The notes: a model not told the origin generated them from the letters alone. Positions 51,114 to 60,785 are shown, counted from the first letter of the stretch. The stretch is 64,000 bases of DNA from JAQVEM01 sp964595565 (GCA_964595565.1 CAZQQX010000005.1:1-64000), one strand, 5' to 3'. Numbers and translations are program-made.

Positions 51114-52850
51114 CTATTTTTTTATTCCTTTCTTTATTTTTTTGTTTTTAAGATACTGGTTTATTTCTTCGGTTGTAAGGGTATTTGGTATATCTTTTTT
51201 CTCCAGCCAACCTTTTCTTGCAATGTTTACTCCGAATTTATACTCATCCAGTCCTTTTATGCTATGAGCGTCCGGGTTTATAAAAATTTTTATTCCCTTT
51301 TCTTTTGCATATTTACACATTCTCCAGTCAAGGTCAAGTCTGAATGGGCTTGCATTTAATTCAATATCCACATTATTTTTAGCGGCAGCGTTTATTATTC
51401 TTATTATGTCTATTTTGTATGGGTCTCTTGCAAGAAGCAATCTCCCTGTGGGGTGCGCTATCATTGTGGTGTACTTATTTTCAATTGCTTTTATTACTCT
51501 TTTGGTCATTTGTTCTTCACTTAAATTAAAATTAGAATGAACTGCAGCAATGATAAAATCAAATTTTTCAAGGATATCATCGGTATAATCAAGACTCCCA
51601 TCAGGGAGAATATCGGATTCAATCCCTTTGAAAATTTTAAATCCCTTGATTTTTTTGTTTAGCGCATTTATCTCCTCAAGGTATTCATCTATCTGGCTAT
51701 CTTTTAACCCGCCAGCGTAGAAAGCAGATTTGCTGTGGTCGCTTATTCCGGCATACTGAAAGCCATTGTCCTTAAGATACCTGTATATCTGCTCGAGTGT
51801 GCTATTGCCGTCACTATGGGTGGTATGGATGTGTATTATCCCCTTTATATCTTTTTCTTCTATTAACTCCGGAAGGGTTTTATTTTTAGAAGCTTCGATT
51901 TCACCAAAATTTTCCCTGAGTTCAGGGGGTATCCAGTCCATTGAAAAATAATCATATATGTCTTTCTCGCTGCTGCATTTGATTAGCCTGTTATTTCTAT
52001 AAAGACCATATTCATTCATTTTTATATTGTCTTTTTTGGCTGCTGTCCTCATTGCAGTATTGTGCTCTTTGCTTCCGGTAAAATGGAGAAGGGAATAGGG
52101 ATACTGCTTATCGTCAACAATTCTTATATCCACGTTAATGCCGGACTTTAGCCTTATACTTGATTTCGTATCACCCTTTGCGATAATATCCTCTGTTTCT
52201 CCCAGGCCGGTAAAGAAATCCATTACTTTTGCTGGATGGCTGCTGCTTGCCACTATATCGATGTCCTTTACTATCTCTTTTTTTCTTCTAATGCTGCCAG
52301 CAAGGCTTGACCTTATAACATATTTAAAGCTGCTGATTTTTTCGTTGATAGCTTCGGCTTCTTTGATGACATTAGCGTAAAGGTATTTTCCCTGATATTT
52401 TTTTAAATGTTCGATACCTTTTAGAATATTCTCCTGGGTTTTTTGACCAAAATTGGGCAAACCCACAAGTCTATTTTCAAGGCAGGCATATTCCAGTTCT
52501 CCGATGTTACTTATTCCAAGTTTATCATAAAGATATTTTACTTTTTTGGGTCCCATCGAAGGGATGGAAAGCATTTCCACAAGTCCCGGGGGGACCTGTT
52601 GCCTGAGCTCATCGTAGTAACCGAGACTGCCGGTATCGTTTAACTCTTTTATCTTTTCTGCAATATGTGAGCCTATACCTTTAATACGGGTAAAATCTTC
52701 TATTTTAAGATTTTTCTGGAATTCTATATCGGATGCTTCAAGAACTCTTGCTGCGTTCTGGTAAGCTCTTATCTTAAAAAGGTTTTCATCCTTTAGCTCC
52801 AGCAGTACGCTGATTTCTTTTAAAATTTTTATAACTTCTTCTTTATCCAT
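51114..52850 (-). CDS. polX: DNA polymerase/3'-5' exonuclease PolX
   Basis: A 578-residue bacterial PolX. The N-terminus has the helical DNA-binding region (KIRAYQNAARVLEAS, IKGIGSHIAEKIKELND). The palm has GSIRRKKEIVKDIDIVA and VDIRIVD, giving the three catalytic Asp. The C-terminal PHP domain is complete: HIHTTHSDG, AGISDHS, KGIESDIL, AVHSNF, AHPTGR and NPDAHS. It fills gaps in base-excision repair, which fits the nth gene directly downstream. Compare the second PolX at 53790. Confidence 0.95.
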   Translation of the reverse strand: MDKEEVIKILKEISVLLELKDENLFKIRAYQNAARVLEASDIEFQKNLKIEDFTRIKGIGSHIAEKIKELNDTGSLGYYDELRQQVPPGLVEMLSIPSMGPKKVKYLYDKLGISNIGELEYACLENRLVGLPNFGQKTQENILKGIEHLKKYQGKYLYANVIKEAEAINEKISSFKYVIRSSLAGSIRRKKEIVKDIDIVASSSHPAKVMDFFTGLGETEDIIAKGDTKSSIRLKSGINVDIRIVDDKQYPYSLLHFTGSKEHNTAMRTAAKKDNIKMNEYGLYRNNRLIKCSSEKDIYDYFSMDWIPPELRENFGEIEASKNKTLPELIEEKDIKGIIHIHTTHSDGNSTLEQIYRYLKDNGFQYAGISDHSKSAFYAGGLKDSQIDEYLEEINALNKKIKGFKIFKGIESDILPDGSLDYTDDILEKFDFIIAAVHSNFNLSEEQMTKRVIKAIENKYTTMIAHPTGRLLLARDPYKIDIIRIINAAAKNNVDIELNASPFRLDLDWRMCKYAKEKGIKIFINPDAHSIKGLDEYKFGVNIARKGWLEKKDIPNTLTTEEINQYLKNKKIKKGIKK

Positions 52851-53037
52851 AAAAAAACTTTAGCCTCCTATGGGTTTTATATCACAGGCGGATATAAAAA
52901 TTTTCTCCAGTACTTTTACGGCTTCCCTGACTGCACCACGCACAGTTTTGACGCCACTGGAGTGCCGGTAAAATCCCGGAATGCACCCTGAAGCCTGGAA
53001 CTATAACTTGTCCGAAAGTCTGGCAGGCAATTCCGGT

Positions 53038-53706
53038 TTATTTTTTGGCCCCGGTCATGGGTACGAAAGCAACATCGCATAATTTTATTTTCTTTACATT
53101 ATTTTTTTCTTTAATTACTTTATATAAAACCTGATTCCAGCCCGGGGGACCGACAGGAATAATCATAATTCCACCTTCTTTTAATTGCTTGATGAATATG
53201 CGTGGTATATGATCGGGCGCCGCAGTAACAATTATTCTATCATAGGGTGCGTACTCTTTCCATCCGAGGTAACCATCATGGTTGCTCATTTTTATGTTTT
53301 TATACCCGGAAAGAAGTTTTTTATTTCTTTCATAAAGGGAGTTAATTACTTCTACGGTGTACACTTCTTTTGCCAGCCCGGCAAGGATTGCAACCTGGTA
53401 GCCTGAGCCGGTACCGATTTCCAGAACTTTTTCATTTCCGGTAATTTCCAGGCTTTCTGTCATAAGCGCCACTATGTATGGTTGCGAGATTGTCTGGCCA
53501 GAGCCAATTGGAAGTGGCCTGTCCTCATAGGCGGAGTTTCTATATTCTCTGTCCACAAAAATATGCCGGGGCACTTTCCTTAACGCATCAATTACTCTCT
53601 TGTCCGTTACTCCGCGGTGGATAATCTGCTCTTTTACCATTTTTTCACGTAAAATCTGATACTCTTCAGTGTCTTCTCCGGGATGGTAATTGTTTTTTTG
53701 TCTCAT
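53038..53706 (-). CDS. pcm: Protein-L-isoaspartate O-methyltransferase
   Basis: A 222-residue methyltransferase. The N-terminus LREKMVKEQIIHRGVTDKRVIDALRKVPRH fits Pcm, and DRPLPIGSGQTISQPYIVALM is the family signature. The SAM site is VLEIGTGSGYQVAILAGLA, followed by VYTVEVI. It methylates isoaspartyl residues in aged proteins for repair. It lies between two PolX genes: same strand as the first, divergent from the second (83 bases apart). Confidence 0.95.
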   Translation of the reverse strand: MRQKNNYHPGEDTEEYQILREKMVKEQIIHRGVTDKRVIDALRKVPRHIFVDREYRNSAYEDRPLPIGSGQTISQPYIVALMTESLEITGNEKVLEIGTGSGYQVAILAGLAKEVYTVEVINSLYERNKKLLSGYKNIKMSNHDGYLGWKEYAPYDRIIVTAAPDHIPRIFIKQLKEGGIMIIPVGPPGWNQVLYKVIKEKNNVKKIKLCDVAFVPMTGAKK

Positions 53707-53789
53707 TACTTGAAGCGTTTTGTGATATAATATTTTGATTTAAATATCTATATATAAAACATTATAACATATAACAAATTATTGATTAG

Positions 53790-55613
53790 ATGATTAATCT
53801 AAAACTGGCAAATATCCTGGCTGATATCGGGGAAATTAAGAAGTCCACTGATATTAACAGGGATGATGTGTCAAACCTGGCGGTAGCGGTAAGGACTCTT
53901 AGGGATAGTCCCGAAGGAATTGAGAGGGTTTACAACGATGGCAGGCTTAAAGAATTATATGGAATGGAGAAACTCGCCTGTGAACTCATACTGGAATATA
54001 TGAAGACCGGGAGCATTGGATTATATGAAGAATTGAAATCAGTTTATACCGATGATTTAATAAGGCTGGTAAAAATAAGCGGGTTTGGCAAAAAAAGGAT
54101 ATTTAGCATATATAAGGCCTTAGGCATAAGGAACCTCGAAGATTTAAAGGAAAAACTTGCCGGCATTGATATTGATGAAAAAATTTTTAAAATTATTTCA
54201 GATAATAATTTAATTGTAACCGGAGAAAGATCATTTTACGCACGCAGGCTGAGGGAATCTATCAAGTATTTTGAGAGCATAAGAAATCTATATCCCCGCT
54301 GGAGAGTTGAACTTTATCTGGAAGAAATAATAAATGGCCTGCACGGGATTAAAAGTGTAAAAAAAGCAGTAGTGACTGGTTCCCTGAGAAGAAAAAAGTA
54401 CATGGTGAAGGATATAGATATTCTTATATTGCCGGAGTTCAATAGGATTTTATATGATCTGCAGCGAAGCAGGGAATTGTTAGAAGAAATAAAGTCACTT
54501 AAGTTTATCAAAGAGTTTATAAGTATTGATTTGAGGCCCGGGAGTGTAAGCGGGAGGTTCAGAACCATTTTTGGGATAGAACTTGAGCTTATTATAAGCA
54601 CTGGTAAAAACTGGGCTAAAGATTTGCTGTATACCACGGGCAGCAAAAAACATATTAAAAAATTGGATGAAATAGCAGGTAAAAAGGGTTATATAAAAAA
54701 TGGCAGTATTGAAATTGGTATCAGTTCGAATGAAGGAGAGGAGCAGATAGAAAAAATCTTTTCCGACGGTTTCATTTCTGAAGAAAGCATCTATGAAAAG
54801 CTTGGCTTTCAATACATACCTCCTGAATTAAGAGAAGACAGGGGAGAATTTGAACTGGCTGCCGGGTACTCACTGCCGGTGCTTTTAACTATGAAGGATA
54901 TCAAAGGTGATTTACACGTGCATTCAGAGTGGAGTGACGGGGCTCTGGGTATCAATGATATGGTTGAAAGGATTAAAAAGTACAACTATGAATATATGGC
55001 AATTACGGATCATTCAGCAAGCAATTATTATGGTAGGGGGCTTGATGAGAGAAGACTGGAAAAGAAAATAATTTATATAAACAAATTAAAATCAAGATTT
55101 AAAGATTTTTGTATTTTAATGGGTTCTGAGATTGATATAAAATGGGTGGATAAACTGGATTATCCCGATGATATAATCAAAAAACTGGATATAGCCATTG
55201 GTTCGATGCATTCATCCTACATGAATTCGGAAGCAGAAAATACCGCCATGGCAATTAGTGCGGTTAAAAATAAATATTTAGATTTTATCGGACACCCCAC
55301 GGGAGCGGTTTTTGGGAGCAGGGCCCCTTATTTTATTGACATTGATAAATTAATTGAGGAAGCAGCAAAGAATAATAAAGCACTGGAAATAAATTCATAT
55401 TTTTTAAGAATGGACCTGAACGAGCAAAATGCCGGGAAGGCATCAAAAATGGGGGTAAAACTGGTTGTTAATACCGATTCGCATCGTCCCAATAATTTAG
55501 ATATGATAAAATTGGGAGTGGATGCAGCCAGAAGAGCAGGGCTTGAGAAAAAGGATGTTTTAAATACTTTATCTCTTAATGAGCTGATGGAATGGAAGAA
55601 AAAGAGAAATTAA
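53790..55613 (+). CDS. Second PolX-like protein with PHP domain, divergent polymerase site
   Basis: A 607-residue PolX paralog. Helix-hairpin-helix regions are at residues 40-120 (VRTLRDSPEGIERVY, LVKISGFGKKRIFSIYKAL). The palm retains GSLRRKKYMVKDIDIL (two Asp), but the third carboxylate is Glu (GIELELII, Glu266) and the following Arg is Leu. The PHP nuclease domain is complete: DLHVHSEWSDG, AITDHS, GSEIDI, GSMHSS, GHPTGA and NTDSHRP. It may be chiefly a nuclease, or a polymerase with changed metal binding. No ribosome site. It is divergent from pcm and convergent with the radical SAM gene, two bases apart. Confidence 0.88.
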   Translation: MINLKLANILADIGEIKKSTDINRDDVSNLAVAVRTLRDSPEGIERVYNDGRLKELYGMEKLACELILEYMKTGSIGLYEELKSVYTDDLIRLVKISGFGKKRIFSIYKALGIRNLEDLKEKLAGIDIDEKIFKIISDNNLIVTGERSFYARRLRESIKYFESIRNLYPRWRVELYLEEIINGLHGIKSVKKAVVTGSLRRKKYMVKDIDILILPEFNRILYDLQRSRELLEEIKSLKFIKEFISIDLRPGSVSGRFRTIFGIELELIISTGKNWAKDLLYTTGSKKHIKKLDEIAGKKGYIKNGSIEIGISSNEGEEQIEKIFSDGFISEESIYEKLGFQYIPPELREDRGEFELAAGYSLPVLLTMKDIKGDLHVHSEWSDGALGINDMVERIKKYNYEYMAITDHSASNYYGRGLDERRLEKKIIYINKLKSRFKDFCILMGSEIDIKWVDKLDYPDDIIKKLDIAIGSMHSSYMNSEAENTAMAISAVKNKYLDFIGHPTGAVFGSRAPYFIDIDKLIEEAAKNNKALEINSYFLRMDLNEQNAGKASKMGVKLVVNTDSHRPNNLDMIKLGVDAARRAGLEKKDVLNTLSLNELMEWKKKRN

Positions 55614-55614
55614 T

Positions 55615-56571
55615 TTATTTATTCTTGTAATATTTAAAAACTTTATTCTGGTTAAAATCGGGGATAAAAAGATCGTCTTCAGTACCGAATGAGACATAAT
55701 CCTGAGTCCATCCATGCCTGAAGCCTTTTTTTTCAGCGTACTTTACCACTTCATAATATTCTTTTGCGGTAATCATTTTATTTAACTCCGGATATTTGGA
55801 TGCATTATAAACTGGATGATATTGAGCCATAATACTTAAATATACATCAGTGGATAACTCATTTTTAATAAAATTCAGGGTCTTTTTGATTCCTCCGATA
55901 TTTTCAGGCATGACAAGCAGTCTTATAAGAAGGCCTTTTCTGGCTATACCTTCTTTGTTTAATTTGAGTCCCCCGACCTGCCTGTACATTTCTTTAACCG
56001 AATGTCTGTTATGCCGGGTGTATTCTTCTACCATGGAGTATTTTTTTGCCATGCAGTCGTCGCTGTAGCGCATATCCGGCATATAAATATCAATAACTCC
56101 GTCAAGCATCTTTATGATCCGTGGGTTTTCATAACCGCCGGTATTAAAAACTATAGGAATTGAGAGACCTCCGGCCCTGGCAATACAGAGAGCTTTTATT
56201 ATCTGGGGGATCCATATGGTTGGAGATACAAGATTAATATTGTGGCAACCGGAATTCTGTAAAGCAAGCATGCTTTCGGACAGTTCCGGTATGCTGTATT
56301 CTACTCCTTCAAATTCCTGGCTTATCTGATAATTCTGGCAATAAACGCATTTCATATTACAGTATGAGAAAAATATTGTTCCAGAACCGCCTGTACCCGA
56401 AATAGGGGGTTCTTCTCCGTGGTGGGGCATAACTGACGATATGACAGGCCTATAGCCGGCCATGCATAAACCTGTTTCGCCCTTTATCCTGTTAACCCTG
56501 CATTTATGAGGGCATATTACACAGCTGTTTAAGATTTCATCAAGCGATTCTGAAAGCTCTTCAAGTTCCAT
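55615..56571 (-). CDS. PflX-like radical SAM protein
   Basis: A 318-residue radical SAM protein of the COG1313/PflX type. The N-terminus has four cysteines in CVICPHKCRVNRIKGETGLC, and the SAM cluster is CNMKCVYC at about residue 75. Further blocks are INLVSPTIWIPQII, VFNTGGYE and YMPDMRYSD, and near the end MAQYHPVY. Related proteins activate glycyl-radical enzymes or modify unknown targets; no glycyl-radical enzyme is nearby. It overlaps no gene but is convergent with PolX2, two bases apart. Confidence 0.88.
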   Translation of the reverse strand: MELEELSESLDEILNSCVICPHKCRVNRIKGETGLCMAGYRPVISSVMPHHGEEPPISGTGGSGTIFFSYCNMKCVYCQNYQISQEFEGVEYSIPELSESMLALQNSGCHNINLVSPTIWIPQIIKALCIARAGGLSIPIVFNTGGYENPRIIKMLDGVIDIYMPDMRYSDDCMAKKYSMVEEYTRHNRHSVKEMYRQVGGLKLNKEGIARKGLLIRLLVMPENIGGIKKTLNFIKNELSTDVYLSIMAQYHPVYNASKYPELNKMITAKEYYEVVKYAEKKGFRHGWTQDYVSFGTEDDLFIPDFNQNKVFKYYKNK

Positions 56572-56625
56572 GATTTAAAAAATATAGTTTAAATTGAATT
56601 ATGGCAGGTTAAAGATATAATAATT

Positions 56626-56964
56626 TTACTTATCTGTGAATGATTTTTTTCTTTCAGCTACCTTTAATTTTTCTTTGGTTAAAAGATTCGTTAAATAGTT
56701 ATAAGCCCTGTCAATAATATCCGGGTTATTCTTCAGGATTCTGTCAATTTTATAAATCCTGTATTCCAGGAAATACTCCGGTGGGATATCCAGTGCCCCG
56801 GAAATTAACTCAATGGTTGAAATAGGGGGGTGCCCTTTCCTCTTTTTAAGTTTGCTGAAATAGGTGTAATTAAGATTTGTTTTGCCGGCAAGGCTTCTGA
56901 GCTTTATTTTCTTTTGTTTTATTATTTCAGTTAATGCTGCACCAAAGTTCTTATTGGAATACAT
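56626..56964 (-). CDS. XRE-family transcriptional regulator
   Basis: A 112-residue helix-turn-helix protein: FGAALTEIIKQKKIKLRSLAGKT then NLNYTYFSKLKKRKGHPPISTIELISGALDIPPEYFLEY, covering residues 7-75. The C-terminal 35 residues are helical and basic. The ATG lies inside an 11-base tandem repeat and has no Shine-Dalgarno sequence, so the mRNA may be leaderless or start-site repressed. It is 55 bases behind the PflX-like gene's start on the same strand, so it might be cotranscribed with it. Confidence 0.8.
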   Translation of the reverse strand: MYSNKNFGAALTEIIKQKKIKLRSLAGKTNLNYTYFSKLKKRKGHPPISTIELISGALDIPPEYFLEYRIYKIDRILKNNPDIIDRAYNYLTNLLTKEKLKVAERKKSFTDK

Positions 56965-56982
56965 TATATATACATTATATAT
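56961..56982 (-). repeat. Tandem 11-base repeat over the start of the XRE gene
   Basis: Two exact copies of ACATTATATAT (56961-56971 and 56972-56982, plus-strand reading), spaced by one helical turn, contain the start codon. On the minus strand the same copies hold two TATAAT -10-like boxes. It could be an autoregulatory operator or a leaderless promoter. Confidence 0.6.
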
Positions 56983-57213
56983 TTAATATGATAGGTTATT
57001 TAAATATTTTTTAATTCTATAATATTAAAAGGAGTTATATAAGTTTTTTGGGCGATAAATAGTTGACAATAATATCAACATGTTGGGGAAATATGGTAAA
57101 AAATGAGCTTTTAATTTAAATTAATAAGCTATTAATGAATTATTGAGACAATTATTATATAATGAAAAAAATGTAATTATTATCCTGGAATATCTAAATA
57201 ATGAAAGCGGGTA

Positions 57214-58674
57214 ATGAAAGAAAATAAATCAAGTTTTAGAAAAGGCGAAAATATAAATAAACAGAGAGAAGATGAATTATATTTCAAAAGACTCATAGAA
57301 AATTCTCCTGATATAATATACAGGTATAGATTGATTCCGGGCTTTAAATATGAGTATGTGAGTTCTTCAGTAGTTAAGAATCTTGGCTACTACCCGGAGC
57401 AGTTCTATAACGGCTCTACTTTCTGGCGTAAAGTTATCCATCCCGATGATAGATTCATAATAAAGCAAATAAACAGTGGAGATTTTGATTACTCAAAACC
57501 CGTTGAAATACGTTTTATTCATAAAAACGGCAATACAGTCTGGTACGAGAATAAAATAACCCCCATTTACAACGCCGGGGGTGAGCTGGAAGCAATAGAA
57601 GGAGTTCTTCGTGATATATCGGAGAGGAAGGCTACGGAGATGCACCTTTCCTATTTATCGTTCCACGATAGTCTTACCGATTTATACAACCGGGCTTATT
57701 TTGAGGAAGAGTTAAATAGGCTGGATACAGAAAGGCAGCTGCCTCTGAGCGTTATTATCGGTGATGTAAATGGGTTAAAATTGATAAATGATGCTTTTGG
57801 CCACGATGAGGGGGATATAATACTGATAAGTTTTGCAAATGTTCTCAAGAGCTGTTGCAGGGCAGAGGATATTGTTGCAAGATGGGGCGGAGATGAGTTC
57901 TCAATGCTTCTTCCCAAAACAGGGGAAGAAGTTGCACAGAAGATTGAACAAAGAATTAAAGAAAGAGCTACAAAGGTAAGTGGAGGGAAAATACCCCTGA
58001 GTGTATCACTGGGTACATCAACCAAGCTTGAGAGTAAAGAGGATTTTTCTAAAATAACAAAAAAGGCAGAAGACAATATGTACAGCCAGAAACTCAGGGA
58101 AACAAAAAGTATTATTAGCTCCATAATCTCATCACTCGAAAAAACATTATTTGAAAAGAGTGTTAAGACTGAGAAACATACCAGGAGGATCAAAGAAATG
58201 TCCGTAAAGCTGGGGAGCTCTATTGGCCTGTCGGCTTCTGAAATTGACGAATTATCTCTCCTGGCCACAATACATGATATAGGCAAAGTAGCGATTCTTG
58301 ATATTATATTGAATAAAAAGGAAAACCTGAGCAAAAAGGAATGGGAAACCATAAAGCGCCATCCCGAGATTGGTTACCGCATCGCATTATCTTCGCATCA
58401 GCTTTCAAGCATAGCAGAATATATTCTTACTGTTCATGAATGGTGGAATGGTAAGGGCTATCCCCAGGGACTTAAAGGTAAAGATATTCCTGTTCTCTCA
58501 AGAATAATAGCCATAGTTGATGCTTACGAGGTTATGGTAACAGGAAGGCCCTATAAAAAAGCTATAAGTAAAAAGAAAGCGATAGCAGAACTTAAAAAAT
58601 TCAGCGGCATACAGTTTGACCCCAATCTGGTAGAAAAATTTGTGGAAATTTTAGTGAGAAATAAGAGATATTAA
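57214..58674 (+). CDS. PAS-GGDEF-HD-GYP protein
   Basis: A 486-residue signalling protein. One PAS domain (about 22-140, with FKYEYVSSSVVKNLGYYPEQF and a PAC-like ENKITPIYNAGGELEAIEGVLRDI) precedes a GGDEF domain (about 145-305) and an HD-GYP domain (about 310-480). The cyclase site is a complete GGDEF (residues 225-229) with an RxxD (RAED) before it. In HD-GYP, HDIGK, the HPEIGYRIA helix and GYPQGLKG are present, but the usual HHE motif reads VHE (Val407), so one metal-binding His is missing. It is probably a cyclase with impaired hydrolase. Related to the 17784 protein. It starts with ATG behind GCGGGTA, a weak ribosome site. Confidence 0.9.
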   Translation: MKENKSSFRKGENINKQREDELYFKRLIENSPDIIYRYRLIPGFKYEYVSSSVVKNLGYYPEQFYNGSTFWRKVIHPDDRFIIKQINSGDFDYSKPVEIRFIHKNGNTVWYENKITPIYNAGGELEAIEGVLRDISERKATEMHLSYLSFHDSLTDLYNRAYFEEELNRLDTERQLPLSVIIGDVNGLKLINDAFGHDEGDIILISFANVLKSCCRAEDIVARWGGDEFSMLLPKTGEEVAQKIEQRIKERATKVSGGKIPLSVSLGTSTKLESKEDFSKITKKAEDNMYSQKLRETKSIISSIISSLEKTLFEKSVKTEKHTRRIKEMSVKLGSSIGLSASEIDELSLLATIHDIGKVAILDIILNKKENLSKKEWETIKRHPEIGYRIALSSHQLSSIAEYILTVHEWWNGKGYPQGLKGKDIPVLSRIIAIVDAYEVMVTGRPYKKAISKKKAIAELKKFSGIQFDPNLVEKFVEILVRNKRY

Positions 58675-58744
58675 ACCATAAACTTAAAGCATGTAAAGTT
58701 TTTTAAATAACAATAAGAAAAACTAAATAATAAAAGGTTATAAT

Positions 58745-60268
58745 ATGAAAATAAAAGAATTAACCGAAAGATTTCTGGTTATATTAATAACACTATCAAT
58801 TATTTTTGTTCTTATCTCGTGCAGCAGTAAAACTGCAGTAGATAGCAAATATGAGATAGAAGAAGATATTGCCGGCACTGCCAGCGAAGAAGAGCGGGTT
58901 ACGGAAACCCTGACGGGAGAAGTTCTATGGAAACTCACTACCCCCGGGGAACAGTGGAAGGACATGGAACCCCCGGCTCTGCTGGGTGAGTATGATGGTA
59001 AGAGGGTGCATGTTACGGTAGATCCTTCTTCTACGAAACAGGAAATTGATGGTTTTGGAGGGGCATTCAATGAAAAAGGCTGGGAAGCCCTTCTGCTTCT
59101 TGACTCTGGTGAAAGAGAAGAAGTTATAAAGGAACTTTTTGACCCGCAGGAAGGCGCTAAATTTAATATCTGCAGGGTGCCTATCGGAGCGAGTGATTAT
59201 GCAACCAGCCGCTATACGTTAAATGAGGTAGAAAATGATTTTGAGATGAGTAATTTTTCTATTGAAAGAGACAGGGAATACCTTATACCCTATATAAAAA
59301 AGGCCATGGAATACAGGCCAGATTTAAAAATCTGGGCTTCGGTCTGGACCCCTCCAACATGGATGAAAACAAATGGGGAATTTGATGGGGGCAATATGAA
59401 AGATGACCCCGAGATATATGAAGCATTTGCCCTGTATCTTGTACGCTTTGTTGAGGAATACAGAAATGAAGGGATTGATATATTTGCAGTCGCTGTCCAG
59501 AATGAGCCCTATATTGAAAGAAACTATCCCAGTTGCCTGTGGACACCCGAACAATTTCTGGGTTTTATAAGAGATTATATGGGACCTCTGTTTGAAGAGA
59601 GAGATGTGGGAGCAGAAATAATGCTGGGGACCATACAGGATGGCGAATATTCATCATTCCCGGAAACTGTATTGAGTGACCCTGTGGCCAGAGACTATGT
59701 ATCAATAGTGGGGTTCCAGTGGAGCGGAGTTAATTCTGTGTTATGGGTACGCAGCAATTATCCCGATAAAAAAATTATGCAGACAGAAACCGAGTGCGGC
59801 AATTTTTACTGGAAGCCTGGTTTTAATCCGGACCACCCCCAGAATGACTGGGAATATGGTGTGCATATCTGGGGTAAAATAAAGGAGTATTTTGATGAGG
59901 GAGTAAACTCATATCTCCTCTGGAATATGATACTTGATGAAGAAGGGAAGAGCATCGATTCAGAAAGTCCGTGGCCGCAAAATGCAGCAGTTGTTATTGA
60001 TAAAAATACCGGAGAGGTGATTTATACCCCTATGTTCTACGCCTTCAAGCATTTTACTTTTTTTGTAGAGAGCGGAGCAAGATATATTGACACAACAGCC
60101 ATCAGTGTAGACGCTATATCCTTTTTAAATCCTGATGGAGATATTGTTGTCGTGGTACAAAATGCTGATGGCGAATCAAAAGATATAAGGATAGGGACGG
60201 ATAAATACTGGCTCGATGTAACACTGCCTGAGACTTCCTGGAGTACTTTTGTTATATCACCTTTATAA
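58745..60268 (+). CDS. GH30-family glycoside hydrolase, lipoprotein
   Basis: A 507-residue extracellular enzyme. The signal peptide ends at LISCSS (Cys about 27), so it is lipid-anchored, followed by an acidic linker to about residue 60. The TIM-barrel domain has QEIDGFGGAFNEKGW, RVPIGASDYATSRYTL, the acid/base Glu in VQNEPY and the nucleophile Glu in MQTETECGN, as in GH30 glucosylceramidase-like enzymes. The C-terminal beta domain is at about 430-507. GH30 enzymes act on beta-glucosides, xylan or beta-1,6-glucan; the exact substrate cannot be told. It is not next to other carbohydrate genes here. AAAGG ribosome site. Confidence 0.9.
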   Translation: MKIKELTERFLVILITLSIIFVLISCSSKTAVDSKYEIEEDIAGTASEEERVTETLTGEVLWKLTTPGEQWKDMEPPALLGEYDGKRVHVTVDPSSTKQEIDGFGGAFNEKGWEALLLLDSGEREEVIKELFDPQEGAKFNICRVPIGASDYATSRYTLNEVENDFEMSNFSIERDREYLIPYIKKAMEYRPDLKIWASVWTPPTWMKTNGEFDGGNMKDDPEIYEAFALYLVRFVEEYRNEGIDIFAVAVQNEPYIERNYPSCLWTPEQFLGFIRDYMGPLFEERDVGAEIMLGTIQDGEYSSFPETVLSDPVARDYVSIVGFQWSGVNSVLWVRSNYPDKKIMQTETECGNFYWKPGFNPDHPQNDWEYGVHIWGKIKEYFDEGVNSYLLWNMILDEEGKSIDSESPWPQNAAVVIDKNTGEVIYTPMFYAFKHFTFFVESGARYIDTTAISVDAISFLNPDGDIVVVVQNADGESKDIRIGTDKYWLDVTLPETSWSTFVISPL

Positions 60269-60365
60269 TTTCAGGTATTCTTTTGCCATTCTCTGCTGGA
60301 AAAATTAGCTTATATTAAATTATTACCCATGCATTTATGCAGGGTGGCCTGGAAACATATAGATA

Positions 60366-60785
60366 TTACTGTGAGTGTTTCGGTATTGCATGCTTCTTTC
60401 TGCGGAATCCCAGTTTATTTGCCCAGTTTTCAGGATATCCTCTGTAGTAAGAGGCACTGTCAAGTTTTAGTAATTTCCATGCAAATGCTCTTATTATTGA
60501 AGGAAGCCCGACAATTATAATGTATAACCAGCCCAGATAAAGAGATTGCAGGGAATGCCCGTATTCATGTTTTTTTGTCTTTTCGTCACTGGAGTATCCT
60601 GTATTTAAAATAATAAATCTGCCAAGTGAGATGGCTCCCGGAAATTTTTTTACGTAGAATAGGCGTGCATCTTTAAAAGATTCATGTCCGGTGATCTTCC
60701 TGCCAAGAAAAAAAATCATGGAACCGGCAAGAAGAGTTTGTGGTAGTTCCCAGATAGTAATCAAAATTCTTAAAAATTTATTCAT
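60366..60785 (-). CDS. Small membrane protein with HEYGH zinc-type motif
   Basis: A 139-residue protein with two hydrophobic stretches: ILITIWELPQTLLAGSMIFFLG near the N-terminus and LYLGWLYIIIVGLPSIIRAF near residues 80-100. Between them lies KKHEYGHSLQS, an HExxH motif like those of zinc metallopeptidases. A Tyr/Arg-rich segment, YYRGYPENWANKLGF, follows near the end. I believe related short HEYGH proteins are common and poorly studied. A third metal ligand is not evident, so peptidase activity is unproven. Monocistronic. Confidence 0.75.
   Translation of the reverse strand: MNKFLRILITIWELPQTLLAGSMIFFLGRKITGHESFKDARLFYVKKFPGAISLGRFIILNTGYSSDEKTKKHEYGHSLQSLYLGWLYIIIVGLPSIIRAFAWKLLKLDSASYYRGYPENWANKLGFRRKKHAIPKHSQ

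Noticed and set aside
57696..58352. 218-codon antisense ORF within the PAS-GGDEF-HD-GYP gene
   Set aside because: Shadow of the GGDEF/HD-GYP coding sequence, low-complexity Ser-rich product.
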